Notes: a model not told the origin generated them from the letters alone. Numbered from the stretch's first letter, positions 27,018 to 36,360 are shown. The stretch is 64,000 nt of DNA from Bacillus sp. WMMC1349 (GCF_013155385.1 NZ_JABJUQ010000007.1:3628501-3692500), one strand, 5' to 3'. A program made the numbers and translations.

Positions 27018-28178
27018 TTAATACACCTTCCTTGACATTATTCCTAAATCAACTAAATACGCAGTCGGTTGTTTTTTATTTTTTAAATCAATTAGGACAT
27101 TGACTGCCCCTGCTGTCCCAACTATCATCCCATTGTAAGAAATACGTAAGACAACATAGTTTTCATTAAAATAGCAAGTTTGAGCAATGCTTGTTCCACT
27201 TGATTTAAAATCCATCTCTTCTGCAATATTTTCGAAATCCAGCTTGAACTGAGCTTCATACTCATCGTTTCCTTTTAAATAGTTGTCCACTGTTTGGATT
27301 TTTTGAACACCGTCTTGAATTTCTTCTTTATCCCCGTTTAGATAAACATATTTTCCATCTTCGCTTAAATAGTCACCCTTTTTAATTTCTTTTAACTGAT
27401 TTGTTTTTTTATCTAAGATGAAAAAATTAGATAAAAATATATATCTACCTGATTTATCTACGATTGGGTACAAACCATAATAGTCTTTTAGTTTCCCAGT
27501 TGACAATGTTTCTTGCAGACTTTCTTTGTTTAACATTGTTGTTTCAATATTTTTTAAATCTTGCGTCAGGAAAAGTTGCATTGTAAGATTTTTACTTCCT
27601 TCATAACTGAGGTTTTGAATGACAAGAGAAAAACATTTAGAATTTACTGCTTCTAAATAGATCTCTAGGTCATCAGACTTCTTTATTCCATATTCACCTA
27701 ATATATCTGTCAAATCTAATACTTTTATCTTTCTCTTTGTTTTCACCTCTAGTCGATTGTTTGACATTGTTTTTATAGCAGGAAGATTATATTTTTCTTT
27801 GCTTTTTATAGAATGATACAAAGACTTTTCATAGCGATTACTTTCGTCTAAATTATCTAAAGTGTCTTTGGGGTCTTCCGCTGTCAGTATAGGCTTATAA
27901 TATTGCTTTAACTGATCTTCTGTATACTCAAAATATTGAACGTCTTTTCGCTGGTTGCCTAGAGTTGAAAATAAAATGCTTCCGTCTTTTCTTATTATTT
28001 CTTGATCTGTACTTTCTTCAGATAAATAATGCTTCATAAGTTCAGTTAAACCAGGATTATCTTCTTTTGGGAAACCTTTTTTATATGTAACTTCTTCAAA
28101 CTTATCTTTTCCGCAAGCAGTGATAAGCAGTGAGCATGCTAGTATTAGACTTAAACTTATGAATCGTTTTTTTAACAT
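27018..28178 (-). CDS. Tandem paralogue 5: lipoprotein, first gene of the array
   Basis: This 386-residue protein has a lipoprotein signal (ACSLLITAC, Cys about residue 22). It is the closest relative of paralogue 4 (FPKEDNPGLTELMKHYLSEE, ILFSTLGNQRKDVQYFEYTE). The C-terminal signature NVLIDLKNKKQPTAYLVDLG is kept. GGGGGAGATGA lies just before the ATG. It is the most upstream member, and about 60 bp before it ends a coding relic that looks like the tail of a larger protein (28237-28395). Confidence 0.75.
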   Translation of the reverse strand: MLKKRFISLSLILACSLLITACGKDKFEEVTYKKGFPKEDNPGLTELMKHYLSEESTDQEIIRKDGSILFSTLGNQRKDVQYFEYTEDQLKQYYKPILTAEDPKDTLDNLDESNRYEKSLYHSIKSKEKYNLPAIKTMSNNRLEVKTKRKIKVLDLTDILGEYGIKKSDDLEIYLEAVNSKCFSLVIQNLSYEGSKNLTMQLFLTQDLKNIETTMLNKESLQETLSTGKLKDYYGLYPIVDKSGRYIFLSNFFILDKKTNQLKEIKKGDYLSEDGKYVYLNGDKEEIQDGVQKIQTVDNYLKGNDEYEAQFKLDFENIAEEMDFKSSGTSIAQTCYFNENYVVLRISYNGMIVGTAGAVNVLIDLKNKKQPTAYLVDLGIMSRKVY

Positions 28179-28236
28179 TCATCTCCCCCTATTCTGCTTC
28201 TTTTTCATTAACCTTTCGAATTACATCAACAAAATA

Positions 28237-28395
28237 TCACTCATTAATTGGCGGTGTTCGTTCATATGCTTTGGGCTCATAAACAATATGGAGGCGACCT
28301 TTTGTAGCAAAGCCATCTTTTTTAAAGCGATCGTCATATTTATTTTTCTATATGGACCTGATTTCCATTTTCATCAATATAAATGGGCTAGAGAT
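28237..28395 (-). pseudogene. Coding relic upstream of the lipoprotein array, possibly a toxin C-terminus
   Basis: Two abutting frames on the minus strand read PIYIDENGNQVHIEK and, after a frameshift, KYDDRFKKDGFATKGRLHIV followed by YEPKAYERTPPINE and a stop at 28237. The style (DENGNQ, then a compact basic end) resembles the C-terminal tips of polymorphic toxins. The identification is tentative. It reads in the same direction as the array and ends just before it. Confidence 0.45.
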
Positions 28396-28429
28396 GATAA
28401 GATCGCTATTCGACTGCAATAGAATCTCT

Positions 28430-28711
28430 AATGACATTGTTGGTTTCTGAAAACATTTGCCTTCCTATTACGAGTAAACGTCTCGAATCGTGATTGAGGC
28501 GGACGACACTCCGAGGGAATTTTTCATAATTTATGTATAAAATCATTAGTAAAAAACATAGGTAAATCATAGCAAAAAGGTTATACCTTATTCAACGAAC
28601 TAAAGAACCACGAAATAAGACCTATCTAAATTAGGAGACTTTCGATTTAAAATGATGATTATTAGGGGCATTTTGAAGTAGAGAAGATGTGCATTTCAAT
28701 AGAAGGGAAAC
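28430..28711. other. Gene-free stretch
   Basis: No open frame, hairpin or repeat of note was seen between the relic and the MOSC gene. Confidence 0.5.
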
Positions 28712-29383
28712 TTATTTCCCTTCTATCCTTTCTTGTGTATTTTCGATCGTTCCTTTTAACCGTTTGCGAAAAGTGTTTGTCCAATTACCGGAGAGCTGTT
28801 CAACTTCGAGAATTCTTTTTAAGGCATGGACGTTTTTTTTATCATGATGCATGATCTGATTAGCAAATTCGATTGTTACTTGTTTGGCGTTTGTTTCAAG
28901 CCGGTTGATGTTGGACTCTGGGGTGACCCAGCCTTCCTCAAGCACGCGAAAATAAAAACCGGTATAACCGTTGTTTTGCATGCGAATTGGGAAGTCTTTC
29001 AGATCATACCTTTTGGCAAGTTTGAAGCACGGTTGTCTTGGCTGGGTTACTTGAACAGTGGCCTCACCGATTTGAAAGATATCACCAATGTGGATATTGG
29101 TCTCAAGCATGCCTGTCACCGTCAAGTTTTCACCAAATGCTCCATATTCTAGTTGTCTGTTTAGCTCATTTTCCCAATATTGATAATGTTCAAAGGGATA
29201 CACGCAAACCGCTTTATCAACCCCGCCATGGTGAACTAAATCTGCCTGTCCATCACCTTGAAAATTTAATTTCCCTAAATAAATGGGCTGTTTGATTTGC
29301 ATTTTATAAATACCTGTTTGAATTTCTTTTCCGTTAACATCAATGGTAATGGGCTTGCCTATGTTAATAGAGATGATTTTCAT
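28712..29383 (-). CDS. yflK: MOSC domain protein, YflK/YiiM family
   Basis: This 223-residue protein has an N-terminal beta domain (ISINIGKPITIDVNG) and a MOSC domain with the conserved Cys in TQPRQPCFKLAKRY, preceded by the family motif GDGQADLVHHGGVDKAV and FGENLTV. MOSC proteins handle molybdenum cofactor sulfur; YiiM-type members help reduce N-hydroxylated compounds. The chosen start (second ATG) has AAGGAGGA at 7 bases; the first ATG is too close. It is divergent from the LysR gene. Confidence 0.85.
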   Translation of the reverse strand: MKIISINIGKPITIDVNGKEIQTGIYKMQIKQPIYLGKLNFQGDGQADLVHHGGVDKAVCVYPFEHYQYWENELNRQLEYGAFGENLTVTGMLETNIHIGDIFQIGEATVQVTQPRQPCFKLAKRYDLKDFPIRMQNNGYTGFYFRVLEEGWVTPESNINRLETNAKQVTIEFANQIMHHDKKNVHALKRILEVEQLSGNWTNTFRKRLKGTIENTQERIEGK

Positions 29384-29492
29384 ACTCATTCCTCCTTATG
29401 TTAAGTGTAGCGATTGATGTGGTGATTGTTCAATCTCATAATCTATATGATAATAATAGGAATAGCCTATCATTTATGGGATGTGAAAGAAA

Positions 29493-30371
29493 GTGGAGTT
29501 CAGACAATTAGAATGTTTTATGGTTTTATGTAAAGAGTTGCATTTTACGAGAGCAGCAGAAAATTTGAATATGTCACAGCCTTCTTTAAGCCAACAGATT
29601 AAGAATTTGGAGTCTGAAGTCGGTGTTCCATTATTTGATCGAATCGGCAAGAAAACGGCTTTAACTGAAGCAGGCAAAGTTTTGTTGGTCCATAGTCAAC
29701 GTATTTTTCATGAAATTGAACAAGCAGAATCTGCACTTAGTGATTTAAATGGACTGCGAAGAGGACGACTGAGCATCGGATCTTTGTTAACATGTATCAG
29801 CTATTTGCTCCCTGCGGCGATTTTGAAATTTAAGCATTTATATCCTCAAATTGAGCTTTCAGTTTTGGGGTTAAGAACTGGAGACATTCGAACAGGCTTA
29901 TTAGAAAATAACCTTGATTTAGGTATTGCATTTTTGCCAGTGGATGATGAAGAACTTGCAACGATTCCATTGCTTACAGAAGAACTTTCATTAGCCGTTC
30001 CATTGGGCCATCCCTTTTCAAAACTGAAAGAAGTCGACATGAAGCTTCTTAAGGATATTCCGCTCGTCTTGCTTCCTAAAAACTATTTCCTTCGAAAACT
30101 AATCGATGAGTACTGTTCAGAAATTGGGATCACACTAAAACCTACCATAGAAATCACAATGGAATCTTTGATACAGATGGTATCAGCAGGAATAGGGGCA
30201 ACCATCCTCCCCATCCGTTATCTTACTTATTTAAAAAACAGTCAAATCGTCACTGTTCAATTAATTCATCCAACACCTCAAAGAGAGATTGGCATCATTT
30301 ATCGAAAAGATAAATACATGTGTACAGCAACTAAAGCTTTTATTGACCAGTTAACAGAAACAACTAGTTAG
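29493..30371 (+). CDS. LysR-family transcriptional regulator
   Basis: This 292-residue protein has an N-terminal helix-turn-helix (LHFTRAAENLNMSQPSLSQQ, residues 17-36) and a two-lobe effector domain (GRLSIGSLLTCISYLLPAA, ISAGIGATILPIRYL-like segment at the end). The sequence is closest in style to CynR/CbbR-type regulators. The start is GTG. It faces away from yflK with about 110 bp between, so yflK is the likeliest target together with its own gene. Effector unknown. Confidence 0.85.
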   Translation: MEFRQLECFMVLCKELHFTRAAENLNMSQPSLSQQIKNLESEVGVPLFDRIGKKTALTEAGKVLLVHSQRIFHEIEQAESALSDLNGLRRGRLSIGSLLTCISYLLPAAILKFKHLYPQIELSVLGLRTGDIRTGLLENNLDLGIAFLPVDDEELATIPLLTEELSLAVPLGHPFSKLKEVDMKLLKDIPLVLLPKNYFLRKLIDEYCSEIGITLKPTIEITMESLIQMVSAGIGATILPIRYLTYLKNSQIVTVQLIHPTPQREIGIIYRKDKYMCTATKAFIDQLTETTS

Positions 30372-30412
30372 AGCAGGTTCATGCCTATCTTTCTTTGTCA
30401 GAGATGGAATGG

Positions 30413-30444
30413 ACAAAGCCGCCTCATCATAAAGGCGGCTTTGT
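30413..30444. terminator. Bidirectional terminator between the LysR gene and aceA
   Basis: A 12-bp stem ACAAAGCCGCCT / AGGCGGCTTTGT with loop CATCATAA lies between the two convergent genes. Confidence 0.85.
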
Positions 30445-30451
30445 TCATCTA

Positions 30452-31729
30452 TTAATGTTGAAACTGCTCAGTTTCTGTTGAACCTTTCAGCGCTGTTGTT
30501 GATGAAGTTCCACCTGCAACAACTTGAGCAACTTCATCAAAATAACTTGTTCCGACTTCACGCTGGTGTCTTGTTGCTGTGTAACCATGAACTTCACTAG
30601 CAAACTCTGCTTGCTGAAGTTCAGAGTATGCCGCCATTCCTCGTGTTTTATATTGGCGGGCAAGCTCAAACATTCCGTGATTTAACGCATGGAAACCAGC
30701 TAGTGTAACAAATTGGAATTTATATCCCATTTGACTAAGTTCTTTTTGGAAATTTAAAATACTATCATCATTAAGTTTTGCTTTCCAGTTAAATGAAGGA
30801 GAGCAATTATAGGCAAGCAGTTTGCCCGGGAATTTCTCATGAATGGCTTGAGCGAAGCGACGAGCCTCATCAATGTTCGGTTCTGAAGTTTCACACCAGA
30901 TGAGATCGGCGTAAGGCGCATATGCTAAACCTCTGGCAATTGCTTGATCAAGTCCGGCTTTCGTTTTGAAAAACCCTTCAGTTGTCCGTTCTCCTGTTAA
31001 GAAAGGTGCATCATATCCGTCAACATCACTTGTGATGAGGTCGGCCGCATTTGCATCTGTCCGAGCAATCAAAATGGTCGGCACTCCCATGACATCTGCA
31101 GCAAGGCGCGCAGCAATTAAATTGCGGACAGCCGTCTGTGTCGGCAAGAGGACTTTTCCGCCTAAATGCCCGCATTTTTTCTCAGATGAAAGCTGATCTT
31201 CAAAATGAACACCTGCTGCTCCCGCTTCAATCATGTTTTTCATCAGTTCAAAGACATTCAGTTGCCCACCGAAGCCTGCTTCAGCGTCAGCTACAATCGG
31301 TGCAAACCAATCGATGTCCTCTTTTCCTTCCAAATAGTGAATTTGATCTGCACGCTGGAGCGCACGATTGATTTTTTTGACGACTTCCGGCACACTGTTT
31401 GCTGGATACAGACTTTGATCAGGGTACATGCTTCCTGATAAATTCGCATCTGCCGCCACTTGCCAGCCGCTTAAATAGATGGCTTTTAATCCGGCTTTCA
31501 CTTGTTGCATCGCTTGATTGCCGGTTAAAGCACCAAGGGCAGGAATGAAAGCTTCCGTATGAAGAAGCTTCCACAGTTTTTCGGAACCGCGTCTTGCCAG
31601 TGTATATTCAATTTCAAGTGATCCCCTTAAACGAACGACATCTTCAGCCTGATATGGTCTTGTGATTCCCTTCCATCTCTCATCCTGCTTCCAGTTTTCC
31701 TCTATTTGACTCACCATTTCTTTCCCCAT
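30452..31729 (-). CDS. aceA: Isocitrate lyase
   Basis: Cleaves isocitrate to glyoxylate and succinate in the glyoxylate shunt, needed for growth on acetate or fatty acids. About 425 residues, with the catalytic loop [15 protein letters not shown], the metal site DADAGFGG-like segment ([13 protein letters not shown]), ARTDANAAD and [11 protein letters not shown]. The ATG at 31729 has GGAGG 10 bases upstream; an ATG three codons earlier is only one base from it. It follows aceB by about 20 bp, so the two form an operon. B. subtilis 168 lacks this pathway. Confidence 0.95.
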   Translation of the reverse strand: MGKEMVSQIEENWKQDERWKGITRPYQAEDVVRLRGSLEIEYTLARRGSEKLWKLLHTEAFIPALGALTGNQAMQQVKAGLKAIYLSGWQVAADANLSGSMYPDQSLYPANSVPEVVKKINRALQRADQIHYLEGKEDIDWFAPIVADAEAGFGGQLNVFELMKNMIEAGAAGVHFEDQLSSEKKCGHLGGKVLLPTQTAVRNLIAARLAADVMGVPTILIARTDANAADLITSDVDGYDAPFLTGERTTEGFFKTKAGLDQAIARGLAYAPYADLIWCETSEPNIDEARRFAQAIHEKFPGKLLAYNCSPSFNWKAKLNDDSILNFQKELSQMGYKFQFVTLAGFHALNHGMFELARQYKTRGMAAYSELQQAEFASEVHGYTATRHQREVGTSYFDEVAQVVAGGTSSTTALKGSTETEQFQH

Positions 31730-31747
31730 ATTACTCATTCCTCCCCT

Positions 31748-33337
31748 TTACAATTTGTCATATGCAGATATTGTTAAGAAGTCTGCAAATTGATCAGTAA
31801 ACACAAGTTGTTCCAATAGCTCTCTAGCTTCTTCAAAGCGACCATTCTGAAATTGTGTTGCTCCAATTTCATTAGTGATATTCTGCATTTCTTCATCAAT
31901 CATTGTCTTGATCATCTCTGCTGTTACTTCACGACCATCACCTAGAATGGCTTTAGAATGACGCACCCATTGCCACAGCTGGGCTCGGGAAATTTCCGCT
32001 GTTGCAGCATCTTCCATTAAATGATCGATCGGTGCCGCACCTCTGCCTGATAACCAAGAAGCCAAATAACGAATGCTCGCACTAATATTTGTGCGGACAC
32101 CGCCTTCTGTGATCTCGCCTTTTGGCACTTCAAGCAAATCTTTTCCCTCGATTTTGACATCTTCTCTTTTTCTATGAATCTGGTTGTCAGTCGGCATATA
32201 CTCATTAAAGACATCAAGAGCTGTCTGAATCATCCCCGGATGAGCAATCCATGTTCCATCATGCCCATCTTTTGCTTCACGTTCCTTATCTTCACGAATT
32301 TTCGTAAATGCTGCTTTATTGATCTCAGGGTTATTTTTGGCAGGAATTTGTGCTGCCATCCCTCCGATCGCATGAGCATTTCGTTTATGGCATGTTTGAA
32401 TGGCCAAAAGTGAATAAGCTCGCATATTCGGAACCGTCATGGTAACAGCTGAACGATCAGGGAGGATCACTTCATCCCGATTGCGGAATTTCTTAATGAA
32501 ACTAAAAATATAATCCCAGCGTCCGCAATTCAGACCTGCCGAATGTTCCTTCAGTTCATACAAAATTTCATCCATCTCAAAAGCCGCCAAAATCGTTTCG
32601 ATGAGGACTGTAGCTCTAATCGTCCCTTGAGGAATACGCAAATCGTTTTGACTATAGACAAACACATCATTCCAAAGCCTTGCCTCAAGGTGATTTTCCA
32701 ATTTAGGCAAATAGAAATAAGGACCGCTTCCTTTTTCAATCAGTGCTTTAGCATTATGGAAAAAATAAAGGCCAAAATCGAATAAACTTGCTGAAACAGA
32801 TTTCCCATCTACTAGGACATGCTTTTCCTCAAGGTGCCATCCTCTCGGTCTGACCTTAAGGACAGCCGGATTGTCATTGAGATGATACCGCTTACCATTT
32901 TCATTTGTAAAAGAAATCGTCCCACGAATGGCATCCCGTAAATTGATTTGGCCTTCGAGACAATTTTCCCAAGTCGGTGAATTCGCATCTTCAAAATCCG
33001 CCATAAATACCTTAGCCCCAGAGTTCAAAGCATTGATGACCATTTTTCGGTCAACAGGACCCGTGATCTCAACCCGGCGATCTCGCAAATCCGCCGGAAT
33101 CTTTGCCACTGTCCAATCTCCTTCACGAATATGCTTTGTCTCCGCCAAAAAATCCGGATTCTTGCCTTTATCAATCTCGGTTTGAACTGTTTTTCGCAAG
33201 TTTAATAGTTCTCTTCTTCTCTCACCAAAATGATGTTCAAGCCGTCCAATAAATTGAAGCGCTTCATCTGTTAAGATTTCTTCATATTCCGGCTTCAATG
33301 CTCCCGTGATTTCTATCTGCTTCTCCTCTGTTTTCAT
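31748..33337 (-). CDS. aceB: Malate synthase A
   Basis: Condenses glyoxylate with acetyl-CoA to malate. About 529 residues with the malate synthase signature [17 protein letters not shown], the substrate motifs [16 protein letters not shown] and [12 protein letters not shown], and the C-terminal catalytic region [12 protein letters not shown]. The ATG at 33337 is preferred over a GTG seven codons upstream, though both lie close to G-rich ribosome sites. It is translated just ahead of aceA. Confidence 0.94.
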   Translation of the reverse strand: MKTEEKQIEITGALKPEYEEILTDEALQFIGRLEHHFGERRRELLNLRKTVQTEIDKGKNPDFLAETKHIREGDWTVAKIPADLRDRRVEITGPVDRKMVINALNSGAKVFMADFEDANSPTWENCLEGQINLRDAIRGTISFTNENGKRYHLNDNPAVLKVRPRGWHLEEKHVLVDGKSVSASLFDFGLYFFHNAKALIEKGSGPYFYLPKLENHLEARLWNDVFVYSQNDLRIPQGTIRATVLIETILAAFEMDEILYELKEHSAGLNCGRWDYIFSFIKKFRNRDEVILPDRSAVTMTVPNMRAYSLLAIQTCHKRNAHAIGGMAAQIPAKNNPEINKAAFTKIREDKEREAKDGHDGTWIAHPGMIQTALDVFNEYMPTDNQIHRKREDVKIEGKDLLEVPKGEITEGGVRTNISASIRYLASWLSGRGAAPIDHLMEDAATAEISRAQLWQWVRHSKAILGDGREVTAEMIKTMIDEEMQNITNEIGATQFQNGRFEEARELLEQLVFTDQFADFLTISAYDKL

Positions 33338-33381
33338 CTCACCTTTACCCCTTTTCACGTTTGTTATCTAACAGTTATCGC

Positions 33382-33519
33382 TTACTCACCTTTTTTAGCA
33401 AGACAGCGTTCACATTCCATGAAATAAGATTCAGCCTGCTCCTCAACAGGTTCACCGCATTCAGGACACGTTTTTTTAGGAAGCGTTCTGAAGAATTCCA
33501 TTGGGCTTTTCATGCTCAT
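33382..33519 (-). CDS. YhfH-type small zinc-ribbon protein
   Basis: This 45-residue protein (MSMKSPMEFFRTLPKKTC...) has two CxxC pairs (CPECGEPVEEQAES and MECERCLAKKGE) typical of a zinc ribbon and of the YhfH family in Bacillus. AAAGGAG sits 9 bases before the ATG. It lies 44 bp upstream of aceB in the same direction and behind a good promoter, so it may be the first gene of the yhfH-like-aceB-aceA transcript. Function unknown. Confidence 0.75.
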   Translation of the reverse strand: MSMKSPMEFFRTLPKKTCPECGEPVEEQAESYFMECERCLAKKGE

Positions 33520-33539
33520 CTTGTTCCACTCCTTTTTAT

Positions 33540-33570
33540 ACAACAGTTTGTTATTGTTTTCTTCTGTTGT
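33540..33570. promoter_or_regulatory. Inverted repeat, possible operator for the aceBA transcript
   Basis: ACAACAG and CTGTTGT (7 bp each, 17-base spacer) lie just downstream of the -10 element and about 20 bp before the YhfH-like gene, a repressor-like position. No known regulator is assigned. Confidence 0.45.
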
Positions 33571-33575
33571 AGTAC

Positions 33576-33604
33576 AGTATATAACGCAACTTTCAAAATG
33601 TACA
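33576..33604 (-). promoter_or_regulatory. SigA-type promoter for the YhfH-like gene, aceB and aceA
   Basis: On the minus strand TGTACA (33604-33599) and TATACT (33581-33576) are 17 bases apart. Confidence 0.6.
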
Positions 33605-33652
33605 CCCTTTTTTTCAAAATTATTGATTTTTTTCCATGGAAGTAAGCGGTGA

Positions 33653-33689
33653 TTGAAGGTGAAGGGTTGAAGGTGAAGGGTTGGAGGGG
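33653..33689. repeat. Short tandem repeat, 14 bp unit
   Basis: TTGAAGGTGAAGGG occurs twice head to tail (33653 and 33667), followed by a partial third unit TTGGAGGGG. Confidence 0.75.
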
Positions 33690-33764
33690 TGGGCAAAAAT
33701 GGGTTTATAGAAAAGTGAAAAGGTGCTGTCCAATAATAAGTCCAAAAAATAAATACTGTTTCAT

Positions 33765-33960
33765 TTTTCTCTAATAGTAGCTGGCGGATGTCTGCTTCTT
33801 TCAATATATTTGTGGGCTAATGCCACAATCCAAACTCAACATGTTACTTTGTTAAGGCTTTGTAAAGAAAGTCTGCGGAACGCCCGATTGCTCTTGATGT
33901 GACCGAACGCGCTTCCCATTTCGATTTCGCTGTACATTGATGACGGCTTTTTCTTAACAT
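33765..33960 (-). pseudogene. Transposase C-terminal relic (IS1182/IS5-like)
   Basis: Broken minus-strand frames read EMGSAFGHIKSNRAFRRLSL then LQSLNKVTC, and after shifts LALAHKYIE-like sequence. This is the usual end of IS1182-type DDE transposases (GxIKxNRGFRRFxLRGLxKV...LALAHN). The rest of the element and its ends are not recognisable. The remaining stretch to 34188 holds only broken frames. Confidence 0.6.
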
Positions 33961-34188
33961 TCGAAGGTCTCTTTGCCCTAAACAATCAGCACGTTGCAAA
34001 AGTAATCAGAAATATTCTCAGAAACAAGCCTCCCAGCACAAACATCGCTTCCTCAAAAGAAGATTGATAGCTTTTTTGCATCAAAGTCTGAATCACAAAC
34101 TCAAAATCAACGATTTCATCGGTCTCTTTTTTCACTCATGTATCCTCATAGGGTTCTTCCTTGCTGGTCATTATGCTAGATGTTTCAT

Positions 34189-34875
34189 TCATTTGATCCC
34201 CTTACTAATATCCCACCTATAGATTCCCGAATCTGAAATGGCATATATGGCATTCATTGTTAGTCTTAATTGCTGTATCGAAAGCTCTTGCCCCTCTGAA
34301 TCACAGCATTTCACCTCTTGCTTCGGCAGACTGATATCAGCTGGAATGAGGGACAGTGAATGTTCAGCTTTGCATATCCAAAACCCGTCTTCTGAGACCG
34401 CAAGCTGATCATACACCCCTGAATATTCTTTATCAGAAATAATCCACACTCGTTTCACGTCCGCCTCATCAACCGCAGCAATGACTGTATCAGAGTAATA
34501 AAGCATGTAAATCAGTCCATTTTTTCGGCAAGTGCATAGCAGTCATCTACAGCGGGTGCATATATTTCTGAAAGCTGTTGATCAATATGAGTTTCCTTTA
34601 GTTGCCCGTCTAAAGTGAAGCACAGTACACTGTGTCCACTGGGGTTTTCATCACCATAAATACCTTCATCACTTAAACCGACCCAAAGGTTTTGTTTCTC
34701 ATCCAAAAGGTTGCATGAAGCCCCTGAAGGCAGGGAAAATGCACATTCTTCTTTTCCGTCTGCTGAAAACACCTTTACTTTATACTCATACATTTTGGAG
34801 TAAATAAACACATACCGACGGTCATCCGAACTTTGCTGAAATAGTATAATATCCTCACACGGAAGAAACGCTCAA
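34189..34875 (-). pseudogene. Frameshifted gene for a repeat/propeller-like protein
   Basis: Two adjacent frames (34811-34512 and 34506-34189) become one if a base is added to the run of six A at 34520-34525, giving ALAEKNGLIYMLYYSDTVI across the join. The frame also extends upstream to about 34875 (LPCEDIILFQQSSDDRRY). Repeated short motifs such as NLWVGLSDEGIYG, GFWICKAEHSL and DSGIYRWDISKGIK suggest a beta-propeller-like fold. The 5' end is missing. Such proteins are common as immunity partners near RHS toxins, but I cannot assign it. Confidence 0.6.
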
Positions 34876-34947
34876 CGAGTAAGGCTGCCCGTAAAGTGAG
34901 GACTGCTGTATGTGGCAACAGAAGCGAAAGCCTCTCATTATGCTTTT

Positions 34948-35328
34948 TCAATAATAGTTTTGCAATTCTTCTTCAATATCTTCAATAACTCGAGATATTG
35001 GCTTTGAAACTGAATCTTTATTATTAAAAAATATAGATATACCGACTCCATCTTCGAGCATCCCAGGAAGCCAGTTATCAACAAAATCCTCCAAGCTAAT
35101 TGATTCTGCGCTTGTTTCCTTCCATTTTTCAATCGCACAATAATTTGCATGTTCTTTAGTTGGCCAAAAATGCAATTGAAGTGTACCATTCTCGTCTTCA
35201 GATGTAACCCAGCCTTTCTCATTACTTAACGACCAAACTTCTTCATAATCAGCAATTTTTTTTATAAAATACCTATACCTTTTATACGGATCTAACTTTA
35301 ATGTCATTTCAAGTTCTTTTTCATTCAT
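34948..35328 (-). CDS. DUF2750-like immunity protein
   Basis: This 126-residue acidic protein has the pattern RYRYFIKKIADYEEVWSLSN, GWVTSEDENGTLQLHFWP, ISLEDFVDNWLPGMLEDG expected of DUF2750, a family assigned to immunity proteins of polymorphic toxin systems. The frame is intact and a clear GGGGGGATG-type ribosome region precedes it. It lies immediately downstream of an RHS-toxin relic, the classic position for the cognate immunity gene. Confidence 0.7.
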   Translation of the reverse strand: MNEKELEMTLKLDPYKRYRYFIKKIADYEEVWSLSNEKGWVTSEDENGTLQLHFWPTKEHANYCAIEKWKETSAESISLEDFVDNWLPGMLEDGVGISIFFNNKDSVSKPISRVIEDIEEELQNYY

Positions 35329-35341
35329 TTTTCATCCCCCC

Positions 35342-35596
35342 TTAACGCTTTCTATATTTCCATCTAGCACTTATTTTTTCTTTCTTTTCCATATCTATCA
35401 TGAAAATGCTGCAAACTATGTTTCTTATTATCTGTAAATCTGAATGCTTGTAGCTGAAGCTGCCAGGATCGGGTTCAAAGGACAGGAAGAGACTGTTTTC
35501 TGGTTCATAGTAGCGGGCGATCAGGTAGTACAAGCCTGTTTCTTCATCATAGCGATATCCGGCATAGCGGTACGGGTTGCCTTTTACTTCAGCACT
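35342..35596 (-). pseudogene. RHS/WapA-type toxin C-terminal relic
   Basis: The frame reads SAEVKGNPYRYAGYRYDEET then GLYYLIARYYEPEN and FLSFEPDPGSF, the canonical end of the RHS core (normally GLYYLRARYYDPxxGRFxSxDP). A short unrelated tail of about 40 residues follows and stops. The whole upstream RHS protein is absent; a terminator of the next gene abuts the relic. This is probably a leftover toxin-tip cassette of the kind used in WapA module shuffling. Confidence 0.85.
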
Positions 35597-35597
35597 T

Positions 35598-35631
35598 TAA
35601 AAAAGCTTGTATCGTTCAAAGATACAAGCTT
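35598..35631 (-). terminator. Terminator of the broken immunity-like gene
   Basis: On the minus strand AAGCTTGTATC / GATACAAGCTT (11 bp, loop TTTGAAC) is followed by a T-run. Confidence 0.85.
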
Positions 35632-35659
35632 AATATTTTGCTATTTGAAATTCACCAAG

Positions 35660-36360
35660 TCAAGTTTCATACTTAATGATATCTTCCATAGAAGTTCCAT
35701 TAAAATACTTAATTAGAATTGTCTCTATACTTAAGTGACCGTATATCCCTATCGGATTATATATGCCCTTACCTGTTTTCTGATCTATTTCTGTTAACTC
35801 ATCATCTCCAGCTAAAGAGCCCTCTTTCCCTTCACTAATGAAATACCTTCCATCTTCATAAGTAATAAATTTTAATTTTGAGCCAACATATTGTTTCAGC
35901 AAATCTTGAGTTATGTTATAAATAACCTTCCAATCATCCTGCAAAAAACCAGTGAAACCGGTATTTGCTACAAATAGTTTATTTTCTTCTTTTAGTAAGT
36001 CAAGTATCTTAGCTTTACTCAGCTTTTGATCCACAAAAATGTCATAATACTGAATTAGGACATCATCATCTTTATGTTTTGCCAAGTCTCCTTCCAAAAC
36101 CCATGCATAGCTGTATTTATTTATCTTCTCTAATGGAATCTCAATAATAGCGCCGGGCACAATGACAGCGGCTTTGCTTTTTTTGTTGAAGCTTTTATAT
36201 CTGTAATTTGCCTTTCGTTTAACTCTGGAAAAAATGAATCTCCATTTGTGTTCAGTACATTAAGCAGCGTTACGAAAAATTCATCTAAAGCAGGTTCCCT
36301 ATCCAAATGCTTCTTGGACATATTATAGAATTTTTCTACTGCATCGTGAAGGATGTCCAA
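35660..36360 (-). pseudogene. Frameshifted GAD-like/DUF1851-type immunity gene
   Basis: The N-terminal frame (36360-36130, MDILHDAVEKFYNMSKKHLD) and C-terminal frame (ending 35660) join if one A is added to the run of seven at 36178-36184, giving ASTKKSKAAVIVPGAIIEIP. The joined protein would be about 230 residues, ending in YGHLSIETILIKYFNGTSME. Parts such as GFTGFLQDDWKVIYNI and FISEGKEGSLAGDDEL resemble the DUF1851/GAD-like immunity group. Family assignment is tentative. Confidence 0.55.

Noticed and set aside
21228..28178. Tandem paralogues as a repeated prophage or IS gene
   Set aside because: No phage, integrase or transposase signature lies within the array; the copies have signal peptides or anchors and diverged sequences typical of gene duplication.
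33653..33689. Short repeats as a CRISPR array
   Set aside because: The units are 14 bp, directly adjacent with no spacers, and only two full copies exist.
33520..33804. N-terminal extension of the YhfH-like gene to 140 residues
   Set aside because: The extension would cover the promoter, the inverted repeat and the tandem repeat, and is of low-complexity composition. The ATG at 33519 has a proper ribosome site.
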